Below are positions 10,259 through 20,546 of a DNA stretch of 64,000 nucleotides, one piece after another. Under the pieces are notes generated by a model that saw only the letters and a list, made by a program, of their open reading frames with translations, ran no database searches and was not told the DNA's origin. Numbering within the stretch: position 1 is the stretch's first letter; every line of letters begins with the position of its first letter. Source of the stretch: Paulinella micropora (Eukaryota > Cercozoa > Imbricatea > Euglyphida); NCBI GenBank assembly GCA_009731375.1, contig BJOX01000181.1, positions 422,561-486,560 on the forward strand, in the 5' to 3' direction. Both the position numbers and the translations under genes were made by a program.

Positions 10259-10843
10259 ATGGCGTCCCAAGCACCACTTCGCCCTCGAAAAAAGCCCTCG
10301 AAAAAAGGTCCCGGCGACTCGACAAGTCGACCGTTGCGTTTTTTTTGAAAAACACGTAGTGACCCCGCCTTCCTTCTCCCAGCTCCCAAGAGGTGTTCAA
10401 GTTGTCTGAAGCAGTTTGCTTCCCATCGCCTCTGAACGCCATGCCAAAGCAGGCAGTTGCAAAAACCATTGAAACTATTCGTAAGAATCGTCGTTTGGAA
10501 TTGTTTTTGACAATCAATGGCCAGGAGAAAAACATTCTGCCAATGTCTCAAGTCACTATTCCGCCTGAAACCAAAAAGCGCTATGACCTGGCGGACAAAG
10601 ACCTCGAAAGTTTGGCGCCTGGTCACTGGTATGCCTACAAGAATGGCTTGATTGACAAAGGCAACGCCAAGCCTTGGGATGATGGGCTAGGGGCCGACGT
10701 CCCAGTTCAAAAAAGAGCAAGGAAACCAACCTCCTTTCTCAGCCCTGAGCCAGAAAACCCAAAGAAAAAGCTCAAGGTAAAAGACGCAGGCAAAGGCGAG
10801 GAGAAACTTGAGTCCAAAGCCGAGAGCGAAGGCGATGGAAAAG

Positions 10844-10875
<32 letters not shown>

Positions 10876-11075
10876 TCTCTCGCTCTCTCATCTCTTTCTC
10901 TCTTTCTCTCTCTCTCTCTCACACACACACACACTCACTCTCTCTCTCTCTCATCTCTCTCATCTCTCTCTCTCTCTCTCTTACACACACACACACTCAC
11001 TCTCTCTTTCTCTCTCTCTTTCATCTCTCTCTCTCTTTCTCTCTCTCTCTTTCATCTCTCTCTCTCTCATCTCTC

Positions 11076-11108
<33 letters not shown>

Positions 11109-11302
11109 TCATCTCTCTCTCATCTCTCTCTCTCTCTCTCACACGCACACACACAGACACACTCACACTCTCTCTCTCTCTCTCTCTCATCTCTCTCATC
11201 TCTCTCTCTCTCATATCGCTCTCTCTCTCTTACACACACACACTCACCCTCTCCTTCTCTCTCTTTCTCTTTCATCTCTCTCTCTCATCTCTCTCTCTCT
11301 CA

Positions 11303-11333
<31 letters not shown>

Positions 11334-14202
11334 ATCTCTCTCTCTCATCTCTCTCTCTCATCTCTCTCTCTCATCTCTCTCTCTCTCTCATACACACACA
11401 CACACTCTCTCTCTCTCTCACACACACACGCACTCTCTCTCTCTCTCTCTCTCTCGCTCTCTCTCTCTCTCTTTCATCTCTCTCTCTCTCTCACACACAC
11501 TCACTCTCTATCTCTCTCATCTCTCTCTCATTCTCTCTTATTTCTCTCTCTCTCTCTCACACACACACACTCTGTCACACACACACACACACACTCACTC
11601 ACTCACTCTCTCTCTCTCTCAAAGGCAACTGCGCCCAAGCCTCCGGCAAAAGCAGCCAAGACCAACAAAGCAAAAAAGGCTGGGCCCAAGCCTCGGCCAA
11701 AGAAGAACGAGAAGGAGAAGGAGAAGGAGAAGAAAAAGGAGAAGAAAGAGGAGAAGGAGAAGGAGGAGAAGAAAAAGGAGAAGGAGAAGAGAAAGGAGGA
11801 GGAGGAGAAGGAGAAGGAGGAGGAGGAGAAGGAGAAGGAGAAGGAGGAGGCGCCGCTGCAGCCGGACGGGGCCGACAAGCTGCCCGAAGTGCCGCCAGGC
11901 AAGGTGAGGGTATGGGAAATGAAACGGACTTTCACCTTTGCGTCTGGGAATGAATGGCAAGACTGGTTTGATATTCTTTTTTCCTTCTCCTCCTTCTTCT
12001 CCTCTTTGTCCGTCTCAATCACTGCTTCTTCACATACATTTACACATACATACATACCAGTATTACAATTACACATAGACACACACACTCTCTTTTTTTT
12101 TCTTTCTTTTTCTTTTTCTTTTTTAAAAAATCCTTTTGCAGCTTGTTGTTCAAGTTTACCACTGCCGACAACAAGGTGCGAGAGGGAGTTCTCCTGCTCA
12201 ACGTCCGCTTGACCAACTACCACCACTTCCTGCTCGGCACTGCAACGCAGGTGGAGACCTGCGAGAACGAAATCGCTACCGCTCCTGGGTCTCTCTATCT
12301 CTCTCTCTTTCTCTCTCTCTCTCTGTCTCTCTCTCTCTCTCTCTTTCTTCGTCTCTCTCTCTCTCTCTCTTTTCATCCTCCTTCTCCTTCTTCCATATGA
12401 ACCGGGTGTTTGTTTGTTTGCGTGCCCCTGTGTTTGTTTGTTTGTTGGTGTCCGTGCCCCCGCGTTTGGGTGTTGGTGTTTACATACATACATACATTAT
12501 CTCTCTCTCTCTCTGTCACACATAAACAAAGTTTCTCACTATCCTAAAAAGGGTGACTACTGTGTAGGTTGTTCCTTGTTTTCCCTCCGGATTGGCGCAG
12601 GATGAGCGAGCAGACGCGCAATCGAGGTAGATCATTTTTTCTTTTTTCTTTCGTTCTTTCTTTTTTTTTTTTTTTTTTTTTTTCGCTTGTTCAGGACATG
12701 ATCAGCTTGTCAATTATGTTCTTTCCTTTCCAACTAGGCTCGAAGCGCTTCATTTATGCGATTCGAAGCATCGACGCTGACGGAGATGGGAAGGCGGACA
12801 CCCTGCAGCCTCAGTTGCTAGGGTTTTACCATTTCAACTATAAGCGCTCCGTTCTCCTGGAAGATTCACCTCTGGACTTCAAGACGGTCGTCTCGCCCTT
12901 GTTTGTCCCTTACATCGGCAATCCCACTGTCCCGCCGATTTTGCGAAAGTGGAGATCGCTTGCCATTCTCCTGGCGCTATTGGAATCCGACAGGCTGCAG
13001 GTGGGCGGCCCCCCCCCCCCCCCCCTTCCCCCCCCGGCCCCCTCGCCCAAACTCCCACGCCTGTGCCTAATTAGGATCCCAAGCGCTTAAGCACTTCCGC
13101 TACCGGTCTTCCCCGGACTTCGAACAGAAAGAAGAGAAGCAAACCCGGTCAGTCGCAAGCTCGTTTGACAATTATTATAACGCATTTGTGTGTAATTAGG
13201 GAGCACCGCAGGCATGGACGACGAGCAGGACGACGACGACGACGAGGTACAAGAGACCCCTTCCAAAAAAATTGGTACGCTCACCAACCAAATTACTCTT
13301 CATCTTCTTCTTCTTCTTCTTCTTCTCCTCCTCCTCCTCCTTCTCCTCCTTTTTCTTCATCTCTTTTTCTTCTCCTCCTTCTCTTTCTCCTTCTCCTTCT
13401 TCTCCTTCTTCTTCTTCTTCTTCTCCTTCTCCTTCTTCTCCTTCTCCTTCTTCTCCTTCTCCTTCTTCTCCTTCTTCTTCTTCTCCTCCTCCTCCTTCTT
13501 CTTCTTCTTCTTCTTCTTCTCCTCCTCCTCCTCCTCCTCCTCCTCCTTCTTCTTCTTCTTCTTCTTCTTCTTCTTCTTCTTCTTCTTCTTCTCCTTCTCC
13601 TTCTTCTTCTTCTTCTTCTCCTTCTTCTTCTTCTTCTTCTTCTTCTCCTTCTTCTTCTTCTTCTATAATTGCTCCAATGCCCTGTGTTTAGCAAAAAAAA
13701 GCATGGGGTAGCAAAAAGGCAAAGAATACAAAGGTAACATACTTAAATTATCATCATAAATATTCCTTCTCCTGCCTTTTTTTCTTTCATAGCTAGTTGT
13801 GTGTGTGCGCTGCTGTCTACATAATGAATGTCATGTAGGGTGGCAAGGAAGAGGAGGAGGAAGAGGAGCCTCCCAAAAAGGGGAAAGTAATCCCAAAATC
13901 AAGTAATTCTCTTTCTTCTTCTTCTTCTTCTTCTTCTTCTTCTTCTTCTTCTTCTTCTTCTTCTTCTTCTTCTTCTTCTTCTTCTTCTTCTTCTTCTTCT
14001 CCTTCTCCTTCTTCTTCTTCTTCTTCTTCTTCTTCTTTTTCTTCTTCTTCTGCTTCTTCTGCTGCTTCTTCTTCTTCTTCAATTCCTGTCCCTACTGTCT
14101 TGTGTTTTTGTTCGAAGGCTCGGGCGGTGGCAACAAGGGAAAAAATAAGGTCACATACTAAATCTGGATAAATACTTTCTCTCTCTCTCTTTCTCTCTCT
14201 CG

Positions 14203-14276
<74 letters not shown>

Positions 14277-14848
14277 TCATGTAGGGTCAAGAGGAGGATC
14301 CCAAAAGGTTGGAGGCGGGGCCGGAACAGTTTTCTATGGATAAGGTTCAGTCTGCTATCAACCTGGCACTGACCGATCACACCAAGCAACTTCAGGAAAT
14401 GATAAAAAAAAATCCAGTCACCAGTCGTGATGCCACCGCAAGAGAAAGAAAAAGAAAAACCAGAGACAAAAAAAAGAACATAAATAAAAAGACCACCAAG
14501 AAGAAAAAAGAGGCAAATGATGATGAGGAGGATGGAGAAGAAGAAGAAGAAGACGATTGTGAGGCAGAGTGCGATTGCCGCGGGTGTCAGGCATATTGGA
14601 GAAAAAAGGGTAAGAAGCATATGCATATTGTTATTAAGAACAAACAAGGTGACACCGGGAATACGAAACTGGAAAAAATGCTTGAGCGACTTTGTGAGAG
14701 GTCTGGCCTGGGGTCTCCCGAGCGAGGAAACAAACTGAGCAGCCCCGCTGAGTGGGCCTCGGTCGTCAACTCTTCGGCCGCCAACTCGGCCCCTGACCGG
14801 TCGAACTATATTGCTTTTGCGCTTGCCTCAATTGCACTGAACAAATAA
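10259..14848 (+). CDS. 12-exon gene for a large Lys/Glu-rich, probably nuclear protein of unknown function
   Basis: Exons by splice signals and phase: 10259-10307, 10391-10842, 11625-11965, 12142-12288, 12601-12626, 12738-13000, 13075-13147, 13200-13246, 13692-13733, 13839-13902, 14118-14149, 14285-14848. The sum is 2100 nt, 699 aa, with every junction in phase and a TAA stop. The N-terminus is basic (RPRKKPSKK). A folded-looking block follows (RLELFLTINGQEKN to APGHWYAYKNGL), then a KEK/EEK-rich segment that could form a single long helix, then a second folded block (EWQDC-LLFKFTTADNK to LRKWRSLAILLALL) holding an EF-hand-like DADGDGKAD. The C-terminal third alternates acidic and basic runs with a Cys cluster CEAECDCRGC. 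Most introns are pyrimidine microsatellite on the coding strand. Exon 8 could instead extend to about 13277. I recognise no family. Confidence 0.7.
10843..11624 (+). repeat. (CT)n/(CA)n microsatellite filling intron 2
   Basis: 782 bases of CTCTCT, CACACA and CATCTCT units begin at the donor GTCTCT and end at the acceptor CTCTCAAAG. Both flanking exons are phase 0. The frame is open across this repeat, which would give a false Ser/Leu-rich protein. Confidence 0.85.
12289..12600 (+). repeat. Intron 4 with (CT)n and (GTTT)n tracts
   Basis: Begins at GTCTCTCT after the exon ending in GCTCCTGG and runs through CT repeats, GTTTGTTTG-like units and CATA repeats to the GGCGCAG acceptor at 12600. The following exon is only 26 nt. 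Confidence 0.7.
13247..13691 (+). repeat. (CTT)n/(CTC)n intron repeat
   Basis: About 370 bases of CTT/CTC triplets sit inside an intron bounded by GTACAA and TGTGTTTAG. The translated Ser, Phe or Leu homopolymers in all frames are artefacts of the repeat. Confidence 0.85.
13903..14117 (+). repeat. (CTT)n intron repeat
   Basis: Donor GTAATT at 13903, then CTT triplets at 13918-14085, then acceptor TTCGAAG at 14117. Confidence 0.8.
14150..14284 (+). repeat. Intron with (CT)n and (TA)n
   Basis: Donor GTCACA; CT units then pure TA at 14239-14270; acceptor TGTCATGTAG. The same TGTCATGTAG acceptor ends the intron before exon 10 (13838), evidence that these two exon-intron units are duplicates. 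Confidence 0.8.
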
Positions 14849-15289
14849 TGGAACAGGTATGTTTTGTTTATTATTCATCGTGTATATTTCAATTTGCTAG
14901 TGCATTTCTGTCAATGATTCTCGCATTCCGTCCTCTGTTTGAGTAGGTTGAAGTTAGAATTGTCCGTGGCCATGGCGGCTGGCTAGCTATTGCTTGCGTT
15001 ACGTTACTTTAGCCAGATCAATTCTAAATCTTAAGTGTGCACACTTAAAATCTTCTAAGTATTAGCAGATGAAAACTAAGAGTGCGCTTGCGCCGCAATA
15101 TGCGTGGCTGTTAGATGCTGTTTTGGACTTTGGTCAGAGGCGCCGTGTCTTAGTGTCATTCCAAGCAGTGTTTTGTGAGTTTTTGTCTATGTCAGAACTC
15201 ATCTTAGGAAGTCCTCAAATAATAATACTAGTAATTATTGCGTAAAACAGTGAGAGTAATAAATGCTGCACTGTTTGCGTGTGTTTCAG
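14849..15289. other. AT-rich spacer with a possible 3'UTR intron
   Basis: After the stop at 14848 a donor-like CAG/GTATGT occurs at about 14858 and an acceptor-like TTTGAGTAG at 14946, so the upstream gene may have an intron in its 3' untranslated region. Nothing else coding is convincing. Confidence 0.4.
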
Positions 15290-15394
15290 TCGAAATTTAG
15301 CACATTTGACACCAATGACTTGAAAAAAGCAGCTTTTTATACCGTTCCGGACCCTTACCGACCCATGAAAAAAATTAAAGTCAAAGTGAAGTAA
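15290..15394 (+). CDS. Probable terminal exon of an unresolved gene
   Basis: After a TGTGTTTCAG acceptor, a 34-codon frame reads SKFSTFDTNDLKKAAFYTVP, then DPYRPMKKIKVKVK and TAA, followed by AATAAATAAA-like 3' sequence. It resembles a C-terminal basic tail. No upstream exon in phase could be fixed between 14849 and 15289. It could be an alternative last exon of the 10259-14848 gene, but that needs a donor I cannot identify. Confidence 0.45.
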   Translation, partial: SKFSTFDTNDLKKAAFYTVPDPYRPMKKIKVKVK

Positions 15395-15499
15395 AATAAA
15401 TAAAAATATGTTTTAATATCATTTTTAAATGATTTTCTAGCTTCTCCGTGATTTCTGAGCATGTTTCGCAAGTCTTAGAAAAACCGGTCCAAACCTTAA

Positions 15500-16240
15500 A
15501 AAATTTGGGGAAAATGTACATACTACAGTTGGGCGAATCCCAAGTTTTTGGCAAAGACCGGCTCGGTGTTTGTGATACTGGCGTGCGTTTTCGCTATCAG
15601 ACTGCTCCAGCAACACTGCGTGGGCATCTTCTCTCCCGTCTGCTTTGTGACGTACGCGCTCGCCAAACTCTCTGGCCACCATTTCTGGGTGAGTTCATTG
15701 GTTGTGCCCGAGGCACAGACCGGCAGACCCGCCTTTCGGGTGCGCTACGACCCCCCCGCGTGTCGTGCTCTGGGTGTTTGTGGCTGCCTGGAGTGCTGGC
15801 TCTTTCTTATTCCTGGTGCAAGACACGTACAAGTCCTGTTTGGCCTTTGTGCCCGATTACTCCGCTAACCACGTGCTCTTGCTAGCCGCAGTAAGCTATG
15901 TGTGTGTGTTTGCGCACCTGTCTTACGAGACTTTACGATTTTTAAAGGGAGTCGCTATGTCTCTAGTGGCCAGAGCCTGTTCTACTCGCTTCACCTGGGC
16001 GGCTTCACGACCATGCTTGTGCTAGGCGTTCTGATTTCGTCCACCCGACCCGAACTCTCCTTCATTCTCTTAGCCATGGCGCTAGATCTCCTGGTCGAGA
16101 GCGTTAGCGCCATAGTCATGCTGGGCAGAAAGCTTTTCTGGATGCACGAAGAGGAAGCTGAAGCTCAAAACTGGGCCGCTGGCGTGACACAGGCCGAAGC
16201 CAGCCCCCAGCCTCCAGCACAGGCCGTTCAGTGCAACTAA
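15500..16240 (+). pseudogene. Multi-pass membrane protein, frame broken twice
   Basis: Three frames in succession give hydrophobic protein. 15548 onward: KTGSVFVILACVFAIRLLQQ and more, no ATG nearby. From about 15745: RVVLWVFVAAWSAGSFLFLV and HVLLLAAVSYVCVFAHLSYE. From about 15945: LHLGGFTTMLVLGVLISS and ELSFILLAMALDLLVESVSA, ending in TAA at 16240 after a polar tail (MHEEEAEAQNW). I count five or six membrane spans. The first frame change sits at a C7 run (15741-15747), suggesting a sequencing slip. The second is near GATTTTTAAAG, which also looks like a splice acceptor for a donor GTAAGC at 15889. So it is either a gene with a base error and an intron, or a decayed gene. No family recognised. 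Confidence 0.5.
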
Positions 16241-16443
16241 GCAAACAGCAACAACAAAAAAAACAGTAACAGCTCTGCAGCTCGGACTCCCGATTATCGC
16301 CCAGGTTCACGTGGAGACATTTCCTGCCTTTCCCCCCCCTCCTCCCTCTCTCTTTCCCCTCTTGCTCTTAGCTGTCAGTTCCAAGTACAAGACTTTGTCG
16401 AGTTTTTAATTAAAACAATTTAATTCTTTCTTTGCGCGCTCCT

Positions 16444-16444
<1 letters not shown>

Positions 16445-16490
<46 letters not shown>
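16445..16490. repeat. Poly-C tract
   Basis: A pure C run of about 46 bases. Long C or G runs recur next to gaps in this region (20070-20202, 22872-23403, 28344-28430) and probably stall sequencing. Confidence 0.95.
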
Positions 16491-16492
<2 letters not shown>

Positions 16493-16889
16493 GGTGGCCC
16501 GTGCAAATTGTGCCTTCTCCTTTTCCCTTCCGCTCTACCCACACCCGCTTTGGGAGCGCACGGGTTTCCTTTAATTCGTCTTTGGGCCAGCCCGCAGCNN
16601 NNNNNNNNGCTCCATATCTCTGTGCAAACCTGTCTCCGCGCCCCCCCCTCCCGACCCCGTAACGCCGTCTATCCGCCCGAGAGAAGCCCTTGGCTACTGT
16701 GCCTATCAACGTTTTAATCGTTGTTGTTCGCCGGCACCAAAGGTTACATAAATTAGTCCCGACCAGAAAAAATGACCACTCCATTAGGTACGAACCGACG
16801 AGCGCTATGCAGGCAAGGATCTCATACTTTGGGTAGCTCTCTTGGTACGTTGCGTCCAATGGAGCTGGGGCACATGTATTGCACAAGCG

Positions 16890-17217
16890 AGCATCAATCT
16901 AAACGGAGTAGGTTTTGGACGTGTTTGCACTTATATTTCTCGCTAAGCACGACCGGTTTGTATTCGGGGTGCAGATATTCGCGCCACCGCTTGTATGCAG
17001 GGATAGTTTCCATGTATTTGTGCCACTGCCCTCTTGCAGCGACAGTTTCTTTGATATTCTCCTCCCCTAACACGAGAAGGGCTGTTTTGATAGCACATGG
17101 TTCCTGATTATCGCAATCCCAAGTGTTCATGACACAGGCTGAGTTTTCCACATAAAGCGCCGCTGCTAGTGCATGGCTTTTTTCCAATGGCGGCTTTGTG
17201 AAGAAGCTTGCGTTCAA
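16890..17217 (-). CDS. Unknown Cys/Trp-containing protein, 3' part frame-shifted
   Basis: Minus-strand frame from the ATG at 17217 (MNASFFTKPPLEKSHALAAA) through QWHKYMETIPAYKRWREYLH to KHVQNLLRLD and a TGA at 16894. Continuing in the same frame gives a plausible but TGA-interrupted reading. A shift of one frame gives LCNTCAPAPLDATYQESYPK and a hydrophobic stretch to about 16735. The break coincides with a GATTGAT tandem four-base duplication. I recognise no family. Either a short complete protein or a broken longer one. Confidence 0.35.
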
Positions 17218-17230
17218 CTACCTATGATGC

Positions 17231-17733
17231 GTGCGACGCATGAGTTGCTGGGGGGTGCTGAATCTAAATTTTGCTCTCTCCTCCGCGCCGGAGGAGAACG
17301 TGCTGGACTCGTGCACATTGGACCTGCCCGGTATCACCTGTGTGTTGTGCGAGCTGTATAATACAGTGGATTGTGTGCGCAATGGCAACTGGAAGGCAAT
17401 ACGACGCAAGTCATAAAAGCTGCTGTGGGGGCGCTAAATATCAGACAGGCTTTGGGCGCTGTGCGCACGGTCCTGCGCATCCTTTTGCCTGTAAAGCTCG
17501 AGCTAATGAAAAAAATCCGGAGCGCCGGGATGGAAAGTTCGCAACCAATACTGGCTCCTATTTTTCGAAGTACAAGATTATTCCTGAGGAGTTTGCAGGA
17601 CAAGGCGCATACTCAATCGCTGACAGCTGCACGTTGCTGCCGGCTCCGCCAAGATAAAAAAGGAGCAAGTGAGTGTGTGAGAAGATTGGGGGCGACGAGG
17701 CCCAGGCTGGAACCTGACACGCCCACAGCCTGA
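17231..17733 (+). CDS. Unknown protein with one frame change
   Basis: Two plus-strand frames appear to belong together. 17250-17415 gives LNLNFALSSAPEENVLDSCT to CVRNGNWK, then about 17395-17733 gives NTTQVIKAAVGALNIRQALG to LRILLPVKLELMKKIRSAGM, ending in TGA. The second part is amphipathic and helix-rich. The change of frame near 17395 has no clear intron, so a one-base error or decay is likely. It is divergent from the minus-strand gene ending at 17217. No family recognised. Confidence 0.35.
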
Positions 17734-17888
17734 GTTTATAAATATACATTTTCATTGAATTAGAATAAGCATACAATGCAAAACTTTCAGGGGGCAAAGG
17801 GGATGAGAGAGCCCAATATGTGTGCAGTTCGATGATGTCTGGGGGGCTCGCTGCAGAACTTACAAATATGCATACATACCTTACAGAG

Positions 17889-18265
17889 CGCCTTGCAGGC
17901 GCCTTCTTAGCGTTTTTCACGGGGATTGCCTGTCTACCGCCTTTTTGGCCCTGACAGACCGGCCGGTGTGCGGTTGCCTATATGTACCGTATCGGCCCAT
18001 GATGGTGTCTGGGGTACTCTTTTGAACTTCTAAAAAAACTGAATACTCCAATCCTTTAGTAAGAGACTTGCAGGCGCCTTCTTAGCGTTTTTCACGGGGA
18101 TTGCCTGTCTACTGCCTTTTTGGTCCTGACGGACCGGCCGGTGTGCGGTTGCCTATATGTATCGTATCGGTGTCTGGGGTAGTCTTTTGAACTTCTAAAA
18201 AAACTGAATACTCCAATCCCTTTTAGTAAGAGACTTGCAGGCGCCTTCTTAGCGTTTCACCGGAG
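17889..18265. repeat. Tandem repeat of about 170 bases, 2.2 copies
   Basis: Units start with CTTGCAGGCGCCTTCTTAGC at about 17890, 18067 and 18234. They contain GACCGGCCGGTGTGCGGTTG, and the first two copies are more than 90 percent alike by eye. The third is cut off after about 30 bases. Function unknown. Confidence 0.85.
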
Positions 18266-18405
18266 ATGTCTGTTTTATATACCCCCCCCCACACACACAC
18301 AATGGGGCTGGAGCAGTAACCACAGGTAAGAAAGGGGGGGGGGCACGGAAGGTGATCGAGCGAAGCCCTATGCTACCGGGGGGCAAAGCGCGCGCAAGAG
18401 GCAAA

Positions 18406-18406
18406 A

Positions 18407-18468
<62 letters not shown>

Positions 18469-18530
18469 TTTTCTTGCAGGCGCATCCACGCCTGAAAATT
18501 GACGCTCACTGCGCAGAGTGTCTCTAGCGC
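18406..18530 (+). other. (CT)n tract with a possible short terminal exon
   Basis: A (CT)n tract at 18410-18470 ends in TTTTTCTTGCAG at 18479. The sequence after it reads AHPRLKIDAHCAECL then TAG. This is the shape of a polypyrimidine tract plus last exon, but no upstream exon was identified. Confidence 0.3.
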
Positions 18531-18901
18531 GCTCCCGACTTCTCTGAAAGGCTGCAAGACAACGCAGGGCCGGCGAGCTCTGGGTGCCCCCCCGATGTGT
18601 CGTTGTGCATGCCTCCTTTGCAGGCCTGAAGCTACGGCCCCAGTCTGGAATCACACGCCTGCCGAGCAGACGCGGAATTAAGTTACCGTATGCTGCGCAC
18701 GACACAATCTTTTTTTTTTTATTCTGTGTGAAAGATACCCTCCTCAAAGACTATAGAGCGCGCGCCCCCCCTCCTCCTTTATACAAGAGAGTCTTAGTCT
18801 GTCCCTGCCTTCTCTTTGCCGTGCCTCGTACCCCACGAGAACAAGGGGGGGGGGGGGGGGGGCCTTTTTTGCTTTGCCTCTCCGTCTTCTCTTTCCCCTT
18901 G

Positions 18902-19851
18902 CTAGCGAAGCCCCGGCCCCCCGCCAGCCCCCGCACCAGCTGGCTTTGGTAACACCCAATGCGGACGATCTGGGAGCCCGTTTGTAATGCCTGGCGTGTA
19001 TGTCAGAACAGGCATTGCGGCAGCCTCTTCGTCGGTGAGCCACGAGGGCAGTTCTCCGTTGAGTAGCGGTTTTTTTACACGCTCTGCCGAGGGGCTGAAG
19101 CCTAGTTTCCGCTCTTTGGCTTCGTATGCCAGACCCGAGTCGCGCTTCGCCAAGGCGGCTGTGTGCTGTTGCTGGCGCAAGAGCAGCCTAGCCTGTAGTG
19201 CGGCTTCTCGCGCTCGTTGCTGGACTGCTGCGGCCTCCTCTGCGGCCTGGTGTTGTTGGGCGCAGGCGGCGCATTCTACTCGTAGACGCCAGCAACTGAC
19301 GTCGGGCAGCGTATACACCCCTTGGCGTCCTTTCTTGGGGGGGGGCTGAATTCGATCTCTAGACATATCACGTGTGGGAACTTATACAAAGCCATCCAAT
19401 GCCCTACCCCTTTGCGCGTACCAAACGTAACTTCGATGAACGCTACGATTTCTCCACGTTCGTTAAGCACTGTCACGTCGGGCCTCATTTGGGCCTTTTG
19501 AGCCTTCAGTCCGAAGCGTCCACCAGCTAGCGCCCCCAAAGCTTTCTTCAGCAGGACACTGCATTGTTCGAAGCTCCGCTGCTGGCTTTGCGCGCAGGCA
19601 AGAGCACGACGGCACTTAGCCCACGAAAAAGACAGCTTGGACAGCTTGGCCTGGATGAAAGCCAAGCTGTACAGGTGTGCGAGCCCCTTCCAGTCGTGAG
19701 CTTGGAGGTCTTTTTCTAAGTGTGTAAAGTAGCTTGTGTCCATCTGTCCTTCGGCGGATTGGCTCACTAGAACCAACCGCCCTTGGCACTGCGGGCACTC
19801 AAGCTTGTCGTGCCAAAGCTCTTGGTTTGAAAATGCCTCCTGTACCGTCAC
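18902..19851 (-). CDS. Zinc-ribbon, PD-(D/E)XK-like nuclease with coiled coil; one homopolymer frameshift
   Basis: From about 19851 on the minus strand: a Cys pair CPQCQGRLV near residue 20 (half of a zinc ribbon), a helical region, then MRPDVTVLNERGEIVAFIEV (about 19500-19420). The P-D and E-x-T spacing is typical of PD-(D/E)XK nucleases, though the final Lys is Thr here. The frame then shifts at a run of seven Gs (19337-19344) and continues as PDVSCWRLRVECAACAQQH, a long Ala/Gln/Arg coiled coil (about 19260-19110) and a C-terminal region ending in TAG at 18902. Corrected, it would be about 315 codons. The shift at a homopolymer suggests a base-call error. The second nuclease-like gene at 21735-22587 is close by. 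Confidence 0.5.
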
Positions 19852-20064
19852 GAGCCGGCTTCTCCCTTATCGCAGATAAGACGCGCGAGCGGTAACACGC
19901 TCCCGTGCGCACCACGCACGGGAAACAGCTCGGGAGCTTCGACCGTTAGAAACCGGCGCAGATCCATCCTTCGGCTTTCTTTGGGTGGGAGGGAGGGGGG
20001 CTAGAGGCGTCCAACCTCCTCCCTCGCTAGCGGGAAGGTGCTATAAATGGGGAGAAAGGGGGGT

Positions 20065-20164
20065 GCCCCACCCCTCCCCCCCCCTCCCCCCCCCCCCCCC
20101 CCCCCCCTTCCCCCCCCCCCTTCCCCCCCCCCCNNNNNNNNNNNNNNNNNNNNNNNNNNNNNNN

Positions 20165-20202
<38 letters not shown>
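20065..20202. repeat. Poly-C region with a 31-base gap
   Basis: C runs broken by single Ts flank N bases at 20134-20164. Pro or Gly homopolymer frames here are meaningless. Confidence 0.95.
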
Positions 20203-20546
20203 CCGCTTTCCTCCCCCGCTTTCCGGCGCTCCTTCCCTCCCCCTGGAGTGACAAGGGTATGCCGTACGGGGAGGGGGGGGGGTGTGTGGAGAGAAAGAGA
20301 GAGAAGAGAGGGAGCTTCCTCCTCTCCTTCTTTTCCCTTTCTCTTCCTTCTTCTTTTCCCTCCTCTCCCCTTTCCTTCCACATTATAAAGTCGATTTTCT
20401 TGCCGAGCTTCACCCCAAAATTACAGAAAATCTCTTTTCGAATCAAAAGCTCTTTTTAAGGCAAGACGAGACAAAGGAGCGGCGCCTTTTATCACCTGTT
20501 CGTTTTTTTGTCAGAACTGAATGGATATAAATTTTTTTGGGGGGGA

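Noticed and set aside
10393-11907. A single 500-codon frame rich in Ser, Leu and His
   Set aside because: The frame is open only because (CT)n and (CA)n lack stops in it. Splice signals in phase remove the repeat as an intron.
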